From positions 62,001 through 126,000 of the forward strand of contig CAYFFQ010000002.1 of NCBI GenBank assembly GCA_964342465.1: a stretch of DNA of 64,000 bases, written 5' to 3'. A program made the translations under genes and the position numbers. This DNA is from MGIIb-Q1 sp964342465. Lineage in GTDB: Archaea; Thermoplasmatota; Poseidoniia; Poseidoniales; Thalassarchaeaceae. The notes beneath the pieces were generated by a model that saw only the letters and a program-made list of their open reading frames with translations, did not search any database and was not told the origin of the DNA. Numbering within the stretch: position 1 is the stretch's first letter; each line of letters starts with the position of its first letter. Shown here piece by piece: positions 54,910-64,000 of this stretch.

Positions 54910-57360
54910 ATGGGCAGTCAACCGGAGAAGCGGAGGCTTTCTCTATTCATCATCATTCTGATTCTACCTCTCCTTTCTGCCATCACCATATCCGCTGCTG
55001 ACCCAATAGTCAATCATCCATACAGTGATGTCTTGACCAATCCATATCTAATGTCAAATTCCGAGATGATTACACATTCCAATGATGGGACGAAATTGGT
55101 AGTCACATTTCAAGACCAAGTTGTAATCATCGACACGGAAACCCGCCAGTTCGAAGGGAGATTTGGCGCCGGTGGTACGGTGGAAAGCATCTCCTTCTCT
55201 ACAGATGATTCGGTTTTGATTGTGGGGTTGGAAAGCCCCTATCTCAACACTCTTGCGGTTGAATTGTACGAAACTGAGAGTTGGACACGGTTTGGCTTGA
55301 ATGACAATGGCACAAATGTCAACGACATTTCAATCCTTGATGGACAACCTGTGTTTGCATCACCCAATCAGAGAGAAGGAGTAAATGAATACTTTTTCAA
55401 CGATTCAACCAATCACTTCGCCGCATACAATGACAGACATGTCGGCTCTATCAATTGTATTGACCATGCGCCATCCGGGGGTCACCTAATCAGTGGCGGA
55501 AGCGATGGCCAGTTGTTGATGTGGAACCGCTCAACCACTGCGGTCGACAGAGAATGGGGAAACGAGTTTTCCGTAACTGATTGTGGTTTCTCCCCCAATG
55601 GAGAGATGGTTGCATGGTTGGCTCAATCTCTTCTTCAGGTGAGGTCATATCCTGATGGAGATTATCTCACTTCGATGGATATTGCAGGTGATATATTGCA
55701 GATGGAATGGTCAACCAGTGGACAGGAACTTTTCCTTCTGATACAATCGTCTTCACCGGAATTGATAGTAATCGATACTGTCTCGTTCACCATAGCAAAT
55801 CGAATAAAAATCGGCCACCGAGTGTCCCACTTCTCCATGTCACCCACCGATGCGGAGTTCGCTGTCACCTCACTTACCTCACATGTTACTCTGTTCAGAG
55901 AGAACAATTGGGCGCCTTTCGCTGACGAGGAAGGCGTTGACAACGATGAGGATGGAACTCCTGATTCTTTTGACAGCGATGATGACGGCGACGGCATCGG
56001 TGATGATTTTGAATATACATGTGGTGGTGGTATCGATTGCGCTTTGTTTCCCAATCCCGAATCGACAAGAAAGATTTCTGTGACCTTCAACGAAAACACT
56101 GTCAAGGTCATGGATAGATATCTCCTCAACGCCAGCCAAAGCGCATCTCTTCGTGACCTTGCTGCATCAGGAATCACCGCCGACGGTTTGGTTGACATGG
56201 GCGAAGCAATCACCATGGAATCGATGCTTTGTGCGGGAATAAGCGAGCGAGAGATGATTGAAGAATGGGAGCGGGCGCTTAAAGTCCACGACTCAGCCCG
56301 CATATCTACATCCGTCGAATGCAACGCCCGCACCGGTTTGATAGACACTACACATACTGACAGTAAAACAAAAATTCAGATTCGCTGGATAATCGAAATG
56401 ACATTGTCAAATGATGTTGACCGACCTTTCTCCTTCAGTTTTGACCCTAATGTCTCAATTCCTGTGCACACCGCCGCCCAGTCGACCCCCAACTCTCCTT
56501 TCACTCTGGTGATAACACATGAAAGTGAAACTGTCTCTTACCTATCCCCAATTTATCCGAGTTCTCAACAGATGGATATTTTCATCGACTCTCCACCGTC
56601 ACCTGAACCAACAGTTTCAGACATTGCTCTTGATTGGTTGAAATCCAATTTCTGGGCACCTATAGTTGCCATATTCATTCTCATACTTGTCGCTATTCTT
56701 GTCACTCGCTGGCGAAATGTCATCGACCTGGATATTGAAGATTACGACAAACCGCAAGTATCACACCGTCGCCAATCGAAACGACGGCAACCAGCGGCGT
56801 CACCTGACGCCCAATCATCGACGGGACGACCTCAACCCCTTCATCATCCACCAGACAGACCTCGCCGTGGTCAACCCGACCGTAGTCCACCCGACCAGCG
56901 CACTGTCAAAAGGGTGAGGAGAGTGCCGGGCACTATCACCCAAACGGGAGAGGCTCCAGATGGGGAGCAATGGCATTACTCGGAACATGGTGCGTATTGG
57001 GACAGCGAAGACCCTGACAATCTTGACCCCTATGGCGAGGCGAAGGAGTATCACGATGAGGAGTTGGAGATCCAGAAAATCGCTCAGGAAATGGCTGCAG
57101 AGGCAGAAAAGGTCATCCAGACAGATAATAATGCAGAAGTTAATACAGATAACTCAGTTAACAATGATGAAAGCGAGACAACAGAAATCCCGAAGGGAGA
57201 GGATATGATGGCGGCCTTGAGAAAGATTACAGGCGGAAATATATCTACAGAGGTGAGTGAGTCCGTTATAGATTTCGAGCAGGGGCTGAATCAAGATGGA
57301 GAAAGTGACCAGCAAGCGAAGAATAAGGGGAGGCGAAGAGTAAAGCGAAGGAAGAAGTGA
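54910..57360 (+). CDS. Membrane-anchored beta-propeller protein with TSP3-like calcium repeats
   Basis: 816 residues. A signal peptide (LSLFIIILILPLLSAITISA), about 300 residues of WD40-type beta-propeller (HVGSINCIDHAPSGGHLISG, SDGQLLMWNRS), then a thrombospondin type 3-like calcium run (DNDEDGTPDSFDSDDDGDG, about residues 341-367), a second outside domain, one membrane span near 582-604 (IVAIFILILVAILVT) and a long charged cytosolic tail. It lies between mqnD and mqnA. The family is not recognised; a surface sensor or envelope protein is a guess. Confidence 0.8.
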   Translation: MGSQPEKRRLSLFIIILILPLLSAITISAADPIVNHPYSDVLTNPYLMSNSEMITHSNDGTKLVVTFQDQVVIIDTETRQFEGRFGAGGTVESISFSTDDSVLIVGLESPYLNTLAVELYETESWTRFGLNDNGTNVNDISILDGQPVFASPNQREGVNEYFFNDSTNHFAAYNDRHVGSINCIDHAPSGGHLISGGSDGQLLMWNRSTTAVDREWGNEFSVTDCGFSPNGEMVAWLAQSLLQVRSYPDGDYLTSMDIAGDILQMEWSTSGQELFLLIQSSSPELIVIDTVSFTIANRIKIGHRVSHFSMSPTDAEFAVTSLTSHVTLFRENNWAPFADEEGVDNDEDGTPDSFDSDDDGDGIGDDFEYTCGGGIDCALFPNPESTRKISVTFNENTVKVMDRYLLNASQSASLRDLAASGITADGLVDMGEAITMESMLCAGISEREMIEEWERALKVHDSARISTSVECNARTGLIDTTHTDSKTKIQIRWIIEMTLSNDVDRPFSFSFDPNVSIPVHTAAQSTPNSPFTLVITHESETVSYLSPIYPSSQQMDIFIDSPPSPEPTVSDIALDWLKSNFWAPIVAIFILILVAILVTRWRNVIDLDIEDYDKPQVSHRRQSKRRQPAASPDAQSSTGRPQPLHHPPDRPRRGQPDRSPPDQRTVKRVRRVPGTITQTGEAPDGEQWHYSEHGAYWDSEDPDNLDPYGEAKEYHDEELEIQKIAQEMAAEAEKVIQTDNNAEVNTDNSVNNDESETTEIPKGEDMMAALRKITGGNISTEVSESVIDFEQGLNQDGESDQQAKNKGRRRVKRRKK

Positions 57361-58155
57361 TTACTCACTCAGCCATTCGATTTCACCGTCCACTTCACAG
57401 ACCTCAGAGATGAACTTCTCCAATCCAAGAATGAATGTGGAATCGAGTATATTTGTCACTTCATCGAAATAGGCCGTGATGCGAGGCAACTCAAATCCAC
57501 TTCTTTCCGATATGGCTCGCATGACCTCTTGGCGGTGGTTCTCATCCTCTTTGAACTTGGCACCCAACCGACAGAGTTCTGCTTGAAGCACCCTCAATGC
57601 TTCAATCGGGGAATCTCTCCTTGCGGCAAAGACTCCGAATACCATCGGAAGACCAGTGAGGTTCTTCCATTCACTTCCCAAATCCATCAGAACTCTGTTC
57701 GGATGCCGCACGGCTTCATCGAGGGCGCGGTCACCGATAAGCAACGCCGCATCACATCTCTCAATCATCACGTCGAGGTCCGGTCCCATTTCGATATATT
57801 CTGGATGGCAATCCTTCTTGTCCAGTATGAAAGAGAGGAGTTTTCGAGAAGTGGAGGAGTCTGTGGGAAGAGCAACAGACTCAATCTCCTCAATTGGGAA
57901 ATCACTGAAGAGCAACACACTTCCGACAGGGCCGTTGGAAGCGATTCCGATTTCTGGCAGAAGAATTAGTTCTTCTTGATGGAGCGCATAATCCGCGGCA
58001 GGAATCGGTGCGACCAAACAGTCATTCTTCAACAGATGTGTGGTCAACCACGCAGGTGGGGCAGCCAATACTTCCCACTTATCTGACAAGCCGTGGTAGA
58101 GAGGGTCACAATTGACGAATGAGACCTTTCCCACCACATCGTACCATTCCCTCAC
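57361..58155 (-). CDS. mqnA: MqnA, chorismate dehydratase
   Basis: 264 residues. First step of the futalosine pathway, chorismate to 3-enolpyruvylbenzoate. Pattern: GKVSFVNCDPLYHGL, then PAWLTTHLL, VAPIPAADYAL (the SxxE/SPIPSxEY region) and LPTDSSTSRKLLSFIL. The start is GTG 58155 or an inner GTG. Convergent with the propeller gene (no gap) and followed, on the same strand, by mqnE (3-base gap upstream). Confidence 0.9.
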   Translation of the reverse strand: MREWYDVVGKVSFVNCDPLYHGLSDKWEVLAAPPAWLTTHLLKNDCLVAPIPAADYALHQEELILLPEIGIASNGPVGSVLLFSDFPIEEIESVALPTDSSTSRKLLSFILDKKDCHPEYIEMGPDLDVMIERCDAALLIGDRALDEAVRHPNRVLMDLGSEWKNLTGLPMVFGVFAARRDSPIEALRVLQAELCRLGAKFKEDENHRQEVMRAISERSGFELPRITAYFDEVTNILDSTFILGLEKFISEVCEVDGEIEWLSE

Positions 58156-58158
58156 CTT

Positions 58159-59385
58159 TCACACCTCCTGACGGACAGCCGTGGATGGGTCACTGCCACC
58201 TGAGCCGTGCCTCTCTCTTCTAAATGACCGGAATTTGGTGTAGTCGGTATTTCTTTCAACAGCAAAGCAACCTACTGATTCAATCAAGATGGCTAGTTGC
58301 TCATCGAAATCGTCCAGAGAAGTCACAGAACCGGCTGAATGCATGATTTCCTCATGACTGACGGTGCCATCGATATCATCGGCACCTGAGAGAAGGGCTA
58401 GTGATGCGATTTGGTCACCTATATTCATTCTATAGGCCTTAATGTGAGGGATGTTATCTAGCATCAATCGTGAAATGGCAATCGTTTTCAAGACCTCTTC
58501 TGATGAGGCGAGCCTAGCTTCGGGAAGTCTGCTGTTATCTGCTAGAAACGGATAGGGCACAAAGCATTGGAATCCACCTGTTTCGTCCTGTAGTTGACGT
58601 AACTTGCAGAGGTGTTCTATGCGCAATTCATCGCTCTCGATGGTTCCAAAAAGCATGGTGCAGTTTGAGGGAATGCCCAATTTGTGAGCAGTTCTATGAA
58701 TATCCAGATAGTCAGAACTCGACTCCTTTCCTCTACATATCACATCACGGACTCCATCATCCAGTATTTCTGCACCACCACCCGGTAAAGAATCCAATCC
58801 TGCGCCCTTCAATCTTCTGAGGACACTCTCGATGGAGATGTCTGACCTCGCAGATAGATGTTTTATTTCCACTGCCGACAGTGCTTTGATGGAGATATAC
58901 GGGAACTCGGCTTTGACCGATTGAAATAGGTCTTCATAGAATGTGATATCCCATTCTGGGTGTAGGCCACCTACTGTGTGTACTTCGGTGATGAGTCCAT
59001 CAAATTGGCGCAACCTGTCAAGATATTCCGTCTTACTCAGTTGATAGGCATCAGGCGCTGATTTACTTCGCCTGAAGGCACAGAATCGGCATGCCAATGT
59101 GCATATATTCGTCTGATTGATATGCAGATTACGATTGAAAAAAACCCTTTGGCCAAAACGGCTCACCTTTACAGAATTGGCTAGCATGGAGAGAGTGGGA
59201 CCATCACATCGCTGATAAAGGGAAAGAGCATCCTGTCTGGATAACCTCTCTCCATTCTCCACTTTTTCGATGATTTCTAAGATTTCGGAATCTACATCGT
59301 AGAGGTTTGTCAAGGATTCTATCCTGCTCCTCCATTCGGCATTACTGCCGGCATTCGACCGAGAGGCGAATTCGCTCCATCCCAT
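58159..59385 (-). CDS. mqnE: Radical SAM aminofutalosine synthase-type enzyme (MqnE; MqnC possible)
   Basis: 408 residues from ATG 59385. The cluster ligands are in CTLACRFC, with HINQTNIC before them, then EVHTVGGLHPEW, IKALSAVEI and GLDSLPGGGAEIL. MqnE joins 3-enolpyruvylbenzoate to SAM-derived adenosine; MqnC, a close relative, cyclises later. The HIKA-x-x-AVEI-like block and length favour MqnE. The start codon is preceded by GAGGTGC. mqnB and the second radical SAM enzyme are not in this window. Confidence 0.85.
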   Translation of the reverse strand: MGWSEFASRSNAGSNAEWRSRIESLTNLYDVDSEILEIIEKVENGERLSRQDALSLYQRCDGPTLSMLANSVKVSRFGQRVFFNRNLHINQTNICTLACRFCAFRRSKSAPDAYQLSKTEYLDRLRQFDGLITEVHTVGGLHPEWDITFYEDLFQSVKAEFPYISIKALSAVEIKHLSARSDISIESVLRRLKGAGLDSLPGGGAEILDDGVRDVICRGKESSSDYLDIHRTAHKLGIPSNCTMLFGTIESDELRIEHLCKLRQLQDETGGFQCFVPYPFLADNSRLPEARLASSEEVLKTIAISRLMLDNIPHIKAYRMNIGDQIASLALLSGADDIDGTVSHEEIMHSAGSVTSLDDFDEQLAILIESVGCFAVERNTDYTKFRSFRRERHGSGGSDPSTAVRQEV

Positions 59386-59448
59386 CGCTGTCACGCACCT
59401 CAGGTACTCGGCGGAGCCAAACTGATTTAACGGCTATCAAGAGCAAAG

Positions 59449-62370
59449 TCACGAATGTTTACTCCGCAACTTGACCATGAATTTTCTAAATTCCTCAATC
59501 CAGAAAACTCCAGATGCAACGACAACAATCATCAGCCAGTCATTGAGAGCCAATGGTATCGTGGAGAGGAAACTTCCCATCGTTATTCCTACTAAAGGAA
59601 CCGTGATGAAAGAGCCTTGGACAAATATAATGAGGAAGGCGAGGCTGATGAAGAAGGAGTAACTGATGAACATATTATTCAACAAACCGAGTTCGAAAGC
59701 TGACTTATCGATGCTGCGGCAGTTGACCACATTGAAGAGTTGAAACATGATAAATGCAGTAAAAGCAACGGTTCGTGCATGGTCAAATTTACCCTCTGCA
59801 AATTCAATCCAAACCCCCTCATCACAGTTGCCATCCGCATCGAAGAATTGTGGATTATCATCAAGCGTCAGGCCACTGCATGGCTCTGATGTGACCAAAC
59901 CTCCTCCGGCCAATGAGAATATTGCCAAGGTACCAATCACCATCACTATCCCAAGGAATCCGATCATCCGTTTATCACTAGGATTGGGTAGTGATTCCCT
60001 TAGAGCGCGAGGGGGCTGATTCATGACATCGCCATGCCTCTTCTCAATTCCGAGGGCGAGGGCAGGGGGGCCGTCCATCAGGATATTGATGACGAGCAGT
60101 TGGGTTGCTGTCATGGGAAGCCGCCATCCAAACAGAAACGTGGCTACGATGATAAGGAGAACAGCCGCGACGTTGGTTGAAATCTGATATCTGACGAAAT
60201 TGCGAATGTTCAGGTAGATCTTTCTCCCTTCTTCTACAGCATCCACAATGGTGGCGAAATTGTCGTCCTTCAACACCATGTCTGCTGCTTCTCTCGCAAC
60301 ATCCGTTCCAGCCAGACCCATGGCGATGCCTATGTTTGCCTTCGATAGGGCTGGCGCATCGTTATCACCGTCACCAGTCATGGCGACTACATGCCCAACC
60401 GCTTGCAGACGGGAGACGATTCTCAGTTTCTGGTCTGGTGTGACCCGTGAAAACATAACGATTTTGTCGAGTTGAGAATCTAATTCTTCATCGCTCATTT
60501 CTCTGAGTTCTTTGCCAGTCACGAATCGCGAATCAGGTTGAATGATGCCGATTTCCTCGCCAATCGCCATCGCCGTCATCTGTTGGTCGCCGGTTATCAT
60601 CATCACCTGCACACCTGCCTGCTTACATTTGTCGATGGCGATGGTAACTTCTGGCCTTGGTGGGTCCATAATGCCTACCAAACCGAGGAAGATTAAACCC
60701 GATTCCACAGAAGAAATGTCGTCCATGTCCTCCTCACCACTTAATGGGCGAGCAGTCAGGGCGATGACCCGCAGAGCCTGTCTTGCCATCCCCAAATTGA
60801 CTTCTCCGATTCGCATCCGATGCTCGTCACGAATCGGAACGACGCGACCGCGATGTACAACATGGCTGATTCTCGAGAGATAGGGGCCGATGGCACCCTT
60901 GGAGAATACCCATCTCTCCCCGTCATATTCGTGAATGGTCGTCATTCTTTTTCTGGTTCTGTCGAATGTGAACTCCTTGAATCTTGGATGCTGTCTGCGG
61001 AAGGAATCTACCGGCTCTAGAACCTTCCAACCAAATACTGCACATGCACTATCGGTCGGATTTCCAATCGCCTTCCAATCCCCGCCATCCTTTCGGATTG
61101 TACTGTTTTGGCAAAGGAGCGAACAAGCTGAGGCGAGTTTGAACCCCCTGTCTACTTTCAGTTCAGCCATCTCGGTCTCACTGATATGGTTCGTTCCTAT
61201 TCTCAGACCTCCCTGTGTGGGGTCAAACCCACTTCCGCTCACCGAGTAGACCTCTCCACCGCAGAAAAAAGACCTTACAGACATCTCGTTGCGAGTCAGG
61301 GTTCCGGTCTTGTCGGTGCAGATTATCGTCGCTGAGCCCAATGTCTCAACAACCTTCATTCGGGCGATGATAGCATTTTTTGCCGACATGTTCTGCATTC
61401 CCAATGCGAGAGTGATGACCAAAATAATAGGTAATCCCTCCGGGACGATGGCGACGAAGATAGCGACAGCAACCAGAAATTGGTCTGCAATGACACCTAT
61501 CAGCGCATCAGGTTCAGCGCCCTCGAGCAACGCTGCAACGATGTTGAACCCCAATAGAGACAAGGCTGAGAGGATGGCAACCAAACCGAGAAACTTGCCG
61601 AGCGAAGCCAGTTTCACCTCAAGTGGTGTCTTCGGTGTCTCAACCGCAGTCAACCCAGTGGCGATATCCCCGAGGCGAGTGCTCATCCCTGTCCTGACAA
61701 CCAATCCAAGGCCACGCCCAGAGGAGACGACTGTCCCCATGAATGCCATGTTCGACATCTCTTGGAGAATGGCCCCTTCTTCACATGGATTCGTATCCTT
61801 GTAGACCACATCAGATTCGCCAGTCAGAGATGACTCATCTATTGATAATTGATGGACCTCAATCATTCTTACATCAGCGGGTACATTGAGACCCTCTTCC
61901 AGCCAGACAATATCACCGGGGACAATATCCTCTGTGGACAACCTGTGTTCCATGCCATCTCGCAATACTATGCAATGGCTTACTAGGAGTTTCTTCAGTG
62001 ACTCCATGGCTTGCTCGGCCTTCTGTTCCTGAATGTAGGAAAAAATCGCGTTCAATGAGAGAGCGATACAGATGAAAATTGGGGTACCTATGTCATCTGG
62101 GTCCACGACATATGCAATAAGTGCAGCAATCATCAACAGATAGACCATTGGGTCGCGAAATTGGTCCAGCAATTTCAAGATTTGATGACGCGGTTTTTTC
62201 CCCTTCAATACATTCAGTCCGTACTTCTCCTGTCTCTTGGCAGACTCGACTGTGGACAAACCCTGTGTCGAAGAAGAGAGAAGAGAGAAGGCATGGTCAA
62301 TTGAGAGGATGTGCCAATCGGTCACCTCCTCATCTACAGCGGGATTGTCATCGGCTGTGGTGCCCCCCAT
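59449..62370 (-). CDS. P2A-type cation-transporting ATPase (Ca2+/Mn2+ type)
   Basis: 973 residues. An N-terminal cation-ATPase domain, SSLTGESDVV (actuator), CTDKTGTLTRNE (phosphorylated Asp near residue 354), GDQQMTAMAIGEEIG and GDGDNDAPALSKANIGIAMG, and about ten spans. PEGLPIILVITLALGMQ in M4 and NILMDGPPALALG in M6 resemble the Ca2+/Mn2+ (SPCA/PMR1) group more than Na/K pumps, but the ion is not certain. It is divergent from the OPT gene. Confidence 0.92.
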   Translation of the reverse strand: MGGTTADDNPAVDEEVTDWHILSIDHAFSLLSSSTQGLSTVESAKRQEKYGLNVLKGKKPRHQILKLLDQFRDPMVYLLMIAALIAYVVDPDDIGTPIFICIALSLNAIFSYIQEQKAEQAMESLKKLLVSHCIVLRDGMEHRLSTEDIVPGDIVWLEEGLNVPADVRMIEVHQLSIDESSLTGESDVVYKDTNPCEEGAILQEMSNMAFMGTVVSSGRGLGLVVRTGMSTRLGDIATGLTAVETPKTPLEVKLASLGKFLGLVAILSALSLLGFNIVAALLEGAEPDALIGVIADQFLVAVAIFVAIVPEGLPIILVITLALGMQNMSAKNAIIARMKVVETLGSATIICTDKTGTLTRNEMSVRSFFCGGEVYSVSGSGFDPTQGGLRIGTNHISETEMAELKVDRGFKLASACSLLCQNSTIRKDGGDWKAIGNPTDSACAVFGWKVLEPVDSFRRQHPRFKEFTFDRTRKRMTTIHEYDGERWVFSKGAIGPYLSRISHVVHRGRVVPIRDEHRMRIGEVNLGMARQALRVIALTARPLSGEEDMDDISSVESGLIFLGLVGIMDPPRPEVTIAIDKCKQAGVQVMMITGDQQMTAMAIGEEIGIIQPDSRFVTGKELREMSDEELDSQLDKIVMFSRVTPDQKLRIVSRLQAVGHVVAMTGDGDNDAPALSKANIGIAMGLAGTDVAREAADMVLKDDNFATIVDAVEEGRKIYLNIRNFVRYQISTNVAAVLLIIVATFLFGWRLPMTATQLLVINILMDGPPALALGIEKRHGDVMNQPPRALRESLPNPSDKRMIGFLGIVMVIGTLAIFSLAGGGLVTSEPCSGLTLDDNPQFFDADGNCDEGVWIEFAEGKFDHARTVAFTAFIMFQLFNVVNCRSIDKSAFELGLLNNMFISYSFFISLAFLIIFVQGSFITVPLVGITMGSFLSTIPLALNDWLMIVVVASGVFWIEEFRKFMVKLRSKHS

Positions 62371-62437
62371 ACCCTATCGAAGCGGGACAGAATAGGTGTT
62401 GTATTTGTAGACGCGGGTTGGGGCATGTATTCTTGTT

Positions 62438-62447
62438 GATTATAGCG
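62438..62447 (+). promoter_or_regulatory. TATA-box candidate for the OPT gene
   Basis: GATTATAGCG lies about 38 bases before ATG 62481 in the 110-bp gap between divergent genes. GAGGTGT directly before the ATG would be the ribosome site. Confidence 0.4.
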
Positions 62448-62480
62448 TAGCATTGACTAACCAAATGCCGTGCGAGGTGT

Positions 62481-64000
62481 ATGGCCGACTCGCCGTATAT
62501 CCCTGCCACCACCCATCTTCCCGAGTTGACTAAGAGGGCTCTCGTTCTCGGTATCATCCTCGGGGCGTTGATGACCGCCGCCAACACCTACCTCGGTCTT
62601 TACATTGGAATGACCGTTTCCGCCTCCATCCCCGCGGCAGTCATGTCGATGCTTCTATTGCGCATGTTCAGATTCAAGAATGTCAACATTCTAGAAAACA
62701 ATGCAGTTCAGACGATGACCTCTGCCGGCGAAAGCCTCGCTGCGGGCGTAATATTCACCATGCCTGCTCTGTTGGTGATGGGCAGAGAAATGGATACTCT
62801 GACTACATTTATCGTTGCCGTTCTCGGTGGCGTGTTGGGTACCATCTTCACAATCACCCTGAGGCGAGTTTTCATCGTTGAAGAAGCACTTCTCTACCCG
62901 GAAGGTATCGCCTGCGAGGAAGTTTTAGTGGCTGGAGAAAAGGGTGGCTCACAACTGGTGGTCATTCTCTACGCGCTCGGCCTAGGTGCACTATACGGGT
63001 GGATGGTCAAAGGGTTTGAGTTGACGCAAGCGAAGATAGAGGTGGCCGTCGAAGTCGTCGGAATGCGATTGTACTCTTCACTTGATTACTCCCTCTCACT
63101 GGTAGCAGTAGGCTGGATAGTCGGGTTGAACATCGCCTCATTCATCTTCTTTGGAGCGGTGCTTGGAGTATTCATTCTCACTCCCATTTACGGGCTGACC
63201 TACGGTTGGCCGGTAGACACAGATATTGCGCATGGCTTCAAGACCCTGTGGGCGACACATATCCGCTTCGTCGGTGTTGGGTGTATGGTCGTTGGCGGTC
63301 TATGGACATTGGTAGATATGCGCAAAACCATAGCCAGTGGACTGAAGAAAGCCCTTGGCGCAACCTCTGCTGACAGCGACCTAGACATCATTCGAACTGA
63401 GCGTGACATTCCGATGAAATATGCGACTACCGCCCTAGGTGTAATAGCATTTCTCACATTCCTCTTCTACTGGTGGAAGACTGGTTCGCTTCTGCTCGCA
63501 GTTGTGGGCGCAATCTTCCTGTCGCTGACTGCGTTTTTCTTCTCAGCGGTTGCCGGCTACATCGCCGGGGTAGTCGGCTCATCCAACTCACCCGTTTCAG
63601 GTATGACCATTGCCACCTTGATGGCTACTACATTGGTGGTGTGGTTTGTCGGAGGGGTGATTCTAGGCATGGAACAGGCCGAATTAATGTATGCTACACT
63701 CATCATCGCATCAGTCGTGGCGGTCAATGCTGCCATCGCCGGAGATGTGATGCAGGACCTCAAGACCGGCCACCTAGTAGGGGCAACGCCGTGGAAACAG
63801 CAGAGTGCAGAACTCATCGGAGTTCTTGTCGGTGCAGTCGTGGCTCCATTGACCCTGACTGTCCTCAATGAAGCATTCAGAATCACCCCCACATACTGTG
63901 CAGCCAATCCACATCCCGACTGGGGTTGTTCCAAAGTGCTTGAAGCACCTCAAGCGGAGATAATCGGAACTCTCATCGAAGGAATGTTCGGTGGGTCAGT
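62481..64000 (+). CDS. OPT-family oligopeptide/metal-chelate transporter (3' end cut off)
   Basis: 506 residues seen, running off the window with no stop. The OPT signatures are clear: LPELTKRALVLGIILGALM, NTYLGLYIGMTVSASIP, NAVQTMTSAGESLAAGV, YPEGIACEEVLVAGEKGG, and later SSNSPVSGMTIATLM. At least ten hydrophobic spans follow. Members move oligopeptides or metal-chelator complexes by proton coupling. GAGGTGT sits directly before ATG 62481. Confidence 0.92.
   Translation, partial: MADSPYIPATTHLPELTKRALVLGIILGALMTAANTYLGLYIGMTVSASIPAAVMSMLLLRMFRFKNVNILENNAVQTMTSAGESLAAGVIFTMPALLVMGREMDTLTTFIVAVLGGVLGTIFTITLRRVFIVEEALLYPEGIACEEVLVAGEKGGSQLVVILYALGLGALYGWMVKGFELTQAKIEVAVEVVGMRLYSSLDYSLSLVAVGWIVGLNIASFIFFGAVLGVFILTPIYGLTYGWPVDTDIAHGFKTLWATHIRFVGVGCMVVGGLWTLVDMRKTIASGLKKALGATSADSDLDIIRTERDIPMKYATTALGVIAFLTFLFYWWKTGSLLLAVVGAIFLSLTAFFFSAVAGYIAGVVGSSNSPVSGMTIATLMATTLVVWFVGGVILGMEQAELMYATLIIASVVAVNAAIAGDVMQDLKTGHLVGATPWKQQSAELIGVLVGAVVAPLTLTVLNEAFRITPTYCAANPHPDWGCSKVLEAPQAEIIGTLIEGMFGGS

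Overview
The window looks like part of a planktonic Marine Group II-type euryarchaeote (Candidatus Poseidoniia) or a close relative. The archaeal signature is clear: ribosomal proteins S19e, L39e, L31e and S17e, a PDCD5-family protein, Kae1, the proteasome ATPase PAN, primase small subunit PriS, MBF1, Tsr3 and AlaX. Marine, aerobic or respiratory habits are suggested by bacterial-type genes: a complete histidine (hut) route, methylmalonyl-CoA mutase and epimerase, futalosine-route menaquinone genes, an NAD-type formate dehydrogenase and an OPT transporter. Many large acidic proteins pair zinc ribbons, EF-hands or beta domains with membrane anchors. Many starts carry a GGTGA-type ribosome site; others look leaderless. 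The lineage assignment is inferred from gene content, not from a marker tree.

Layout. 1-5.4 kb: fdhD (cut by the window edge), a fused NuoE/NuoF-like subunit and a molybdopterin formate dehydrogenase catalytic subunit. 5.5-16.2 kb: TPR and HEAT proteins, a PqqD-like protein and two membrane-anchored proteins, one of them a 1444-residue surface protein. 16.4-19.0 kb: translation operon rps19e, PDCD5, rpl39e, rpl31e, rps17e, a small unknown and trmJ. 19.0-21.8 kb: a preQ0 operon (RHH regulator, folE, queE, queC, queD) read leftward from a promoter carrying three 11-bp-spaced boxes. 21.8-28.3 kb: an ABC exporter pair, methylmalonyl-CoA epimerase and mutase, and an FKBP isomerase. 28.4-42.7 kb: kae1, tRNA-Val, alaX, an EF-hand protein, and all the enzymes from histidine to glutamate plus methenyl-folate (hutH, hutU, hutI, ftcD, fchA), interleaved with other genes. 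42.8-53.5 kb: pan, mbf1, tsr3, metG, a DUF21/CBS protein, membrane and low-complexity proteins, priS. 53.6-59.4 kb: mqnD, a beta-propeller membrane protein, mqnA and a radical SAM mqnE. 59.4-64 kb: a P2A-type cation ATPase and the start of an OPT transporter, which runs off the end.

The most unusual signal is structural. Four intergenic or gene-end loci (about 10.8, 24.4, 30.9 and 45.4 kb) carry tandem duplications with the same period, exactly 61 bp, although their sequences look unrelated. The largest has six phased units that change sequence along the array while keeping the period. Other points of interest are a QueC in which all four zinc cysteines are replaced, a PAN whose C-terminus is Leu-Trp-Thr instead of an HbYX ending, a histidine ammonia-lyase with Ala-Cys-Gly at the cofactor-forming triad, and a phased operator in front of the RHH-led preQ0 operon.
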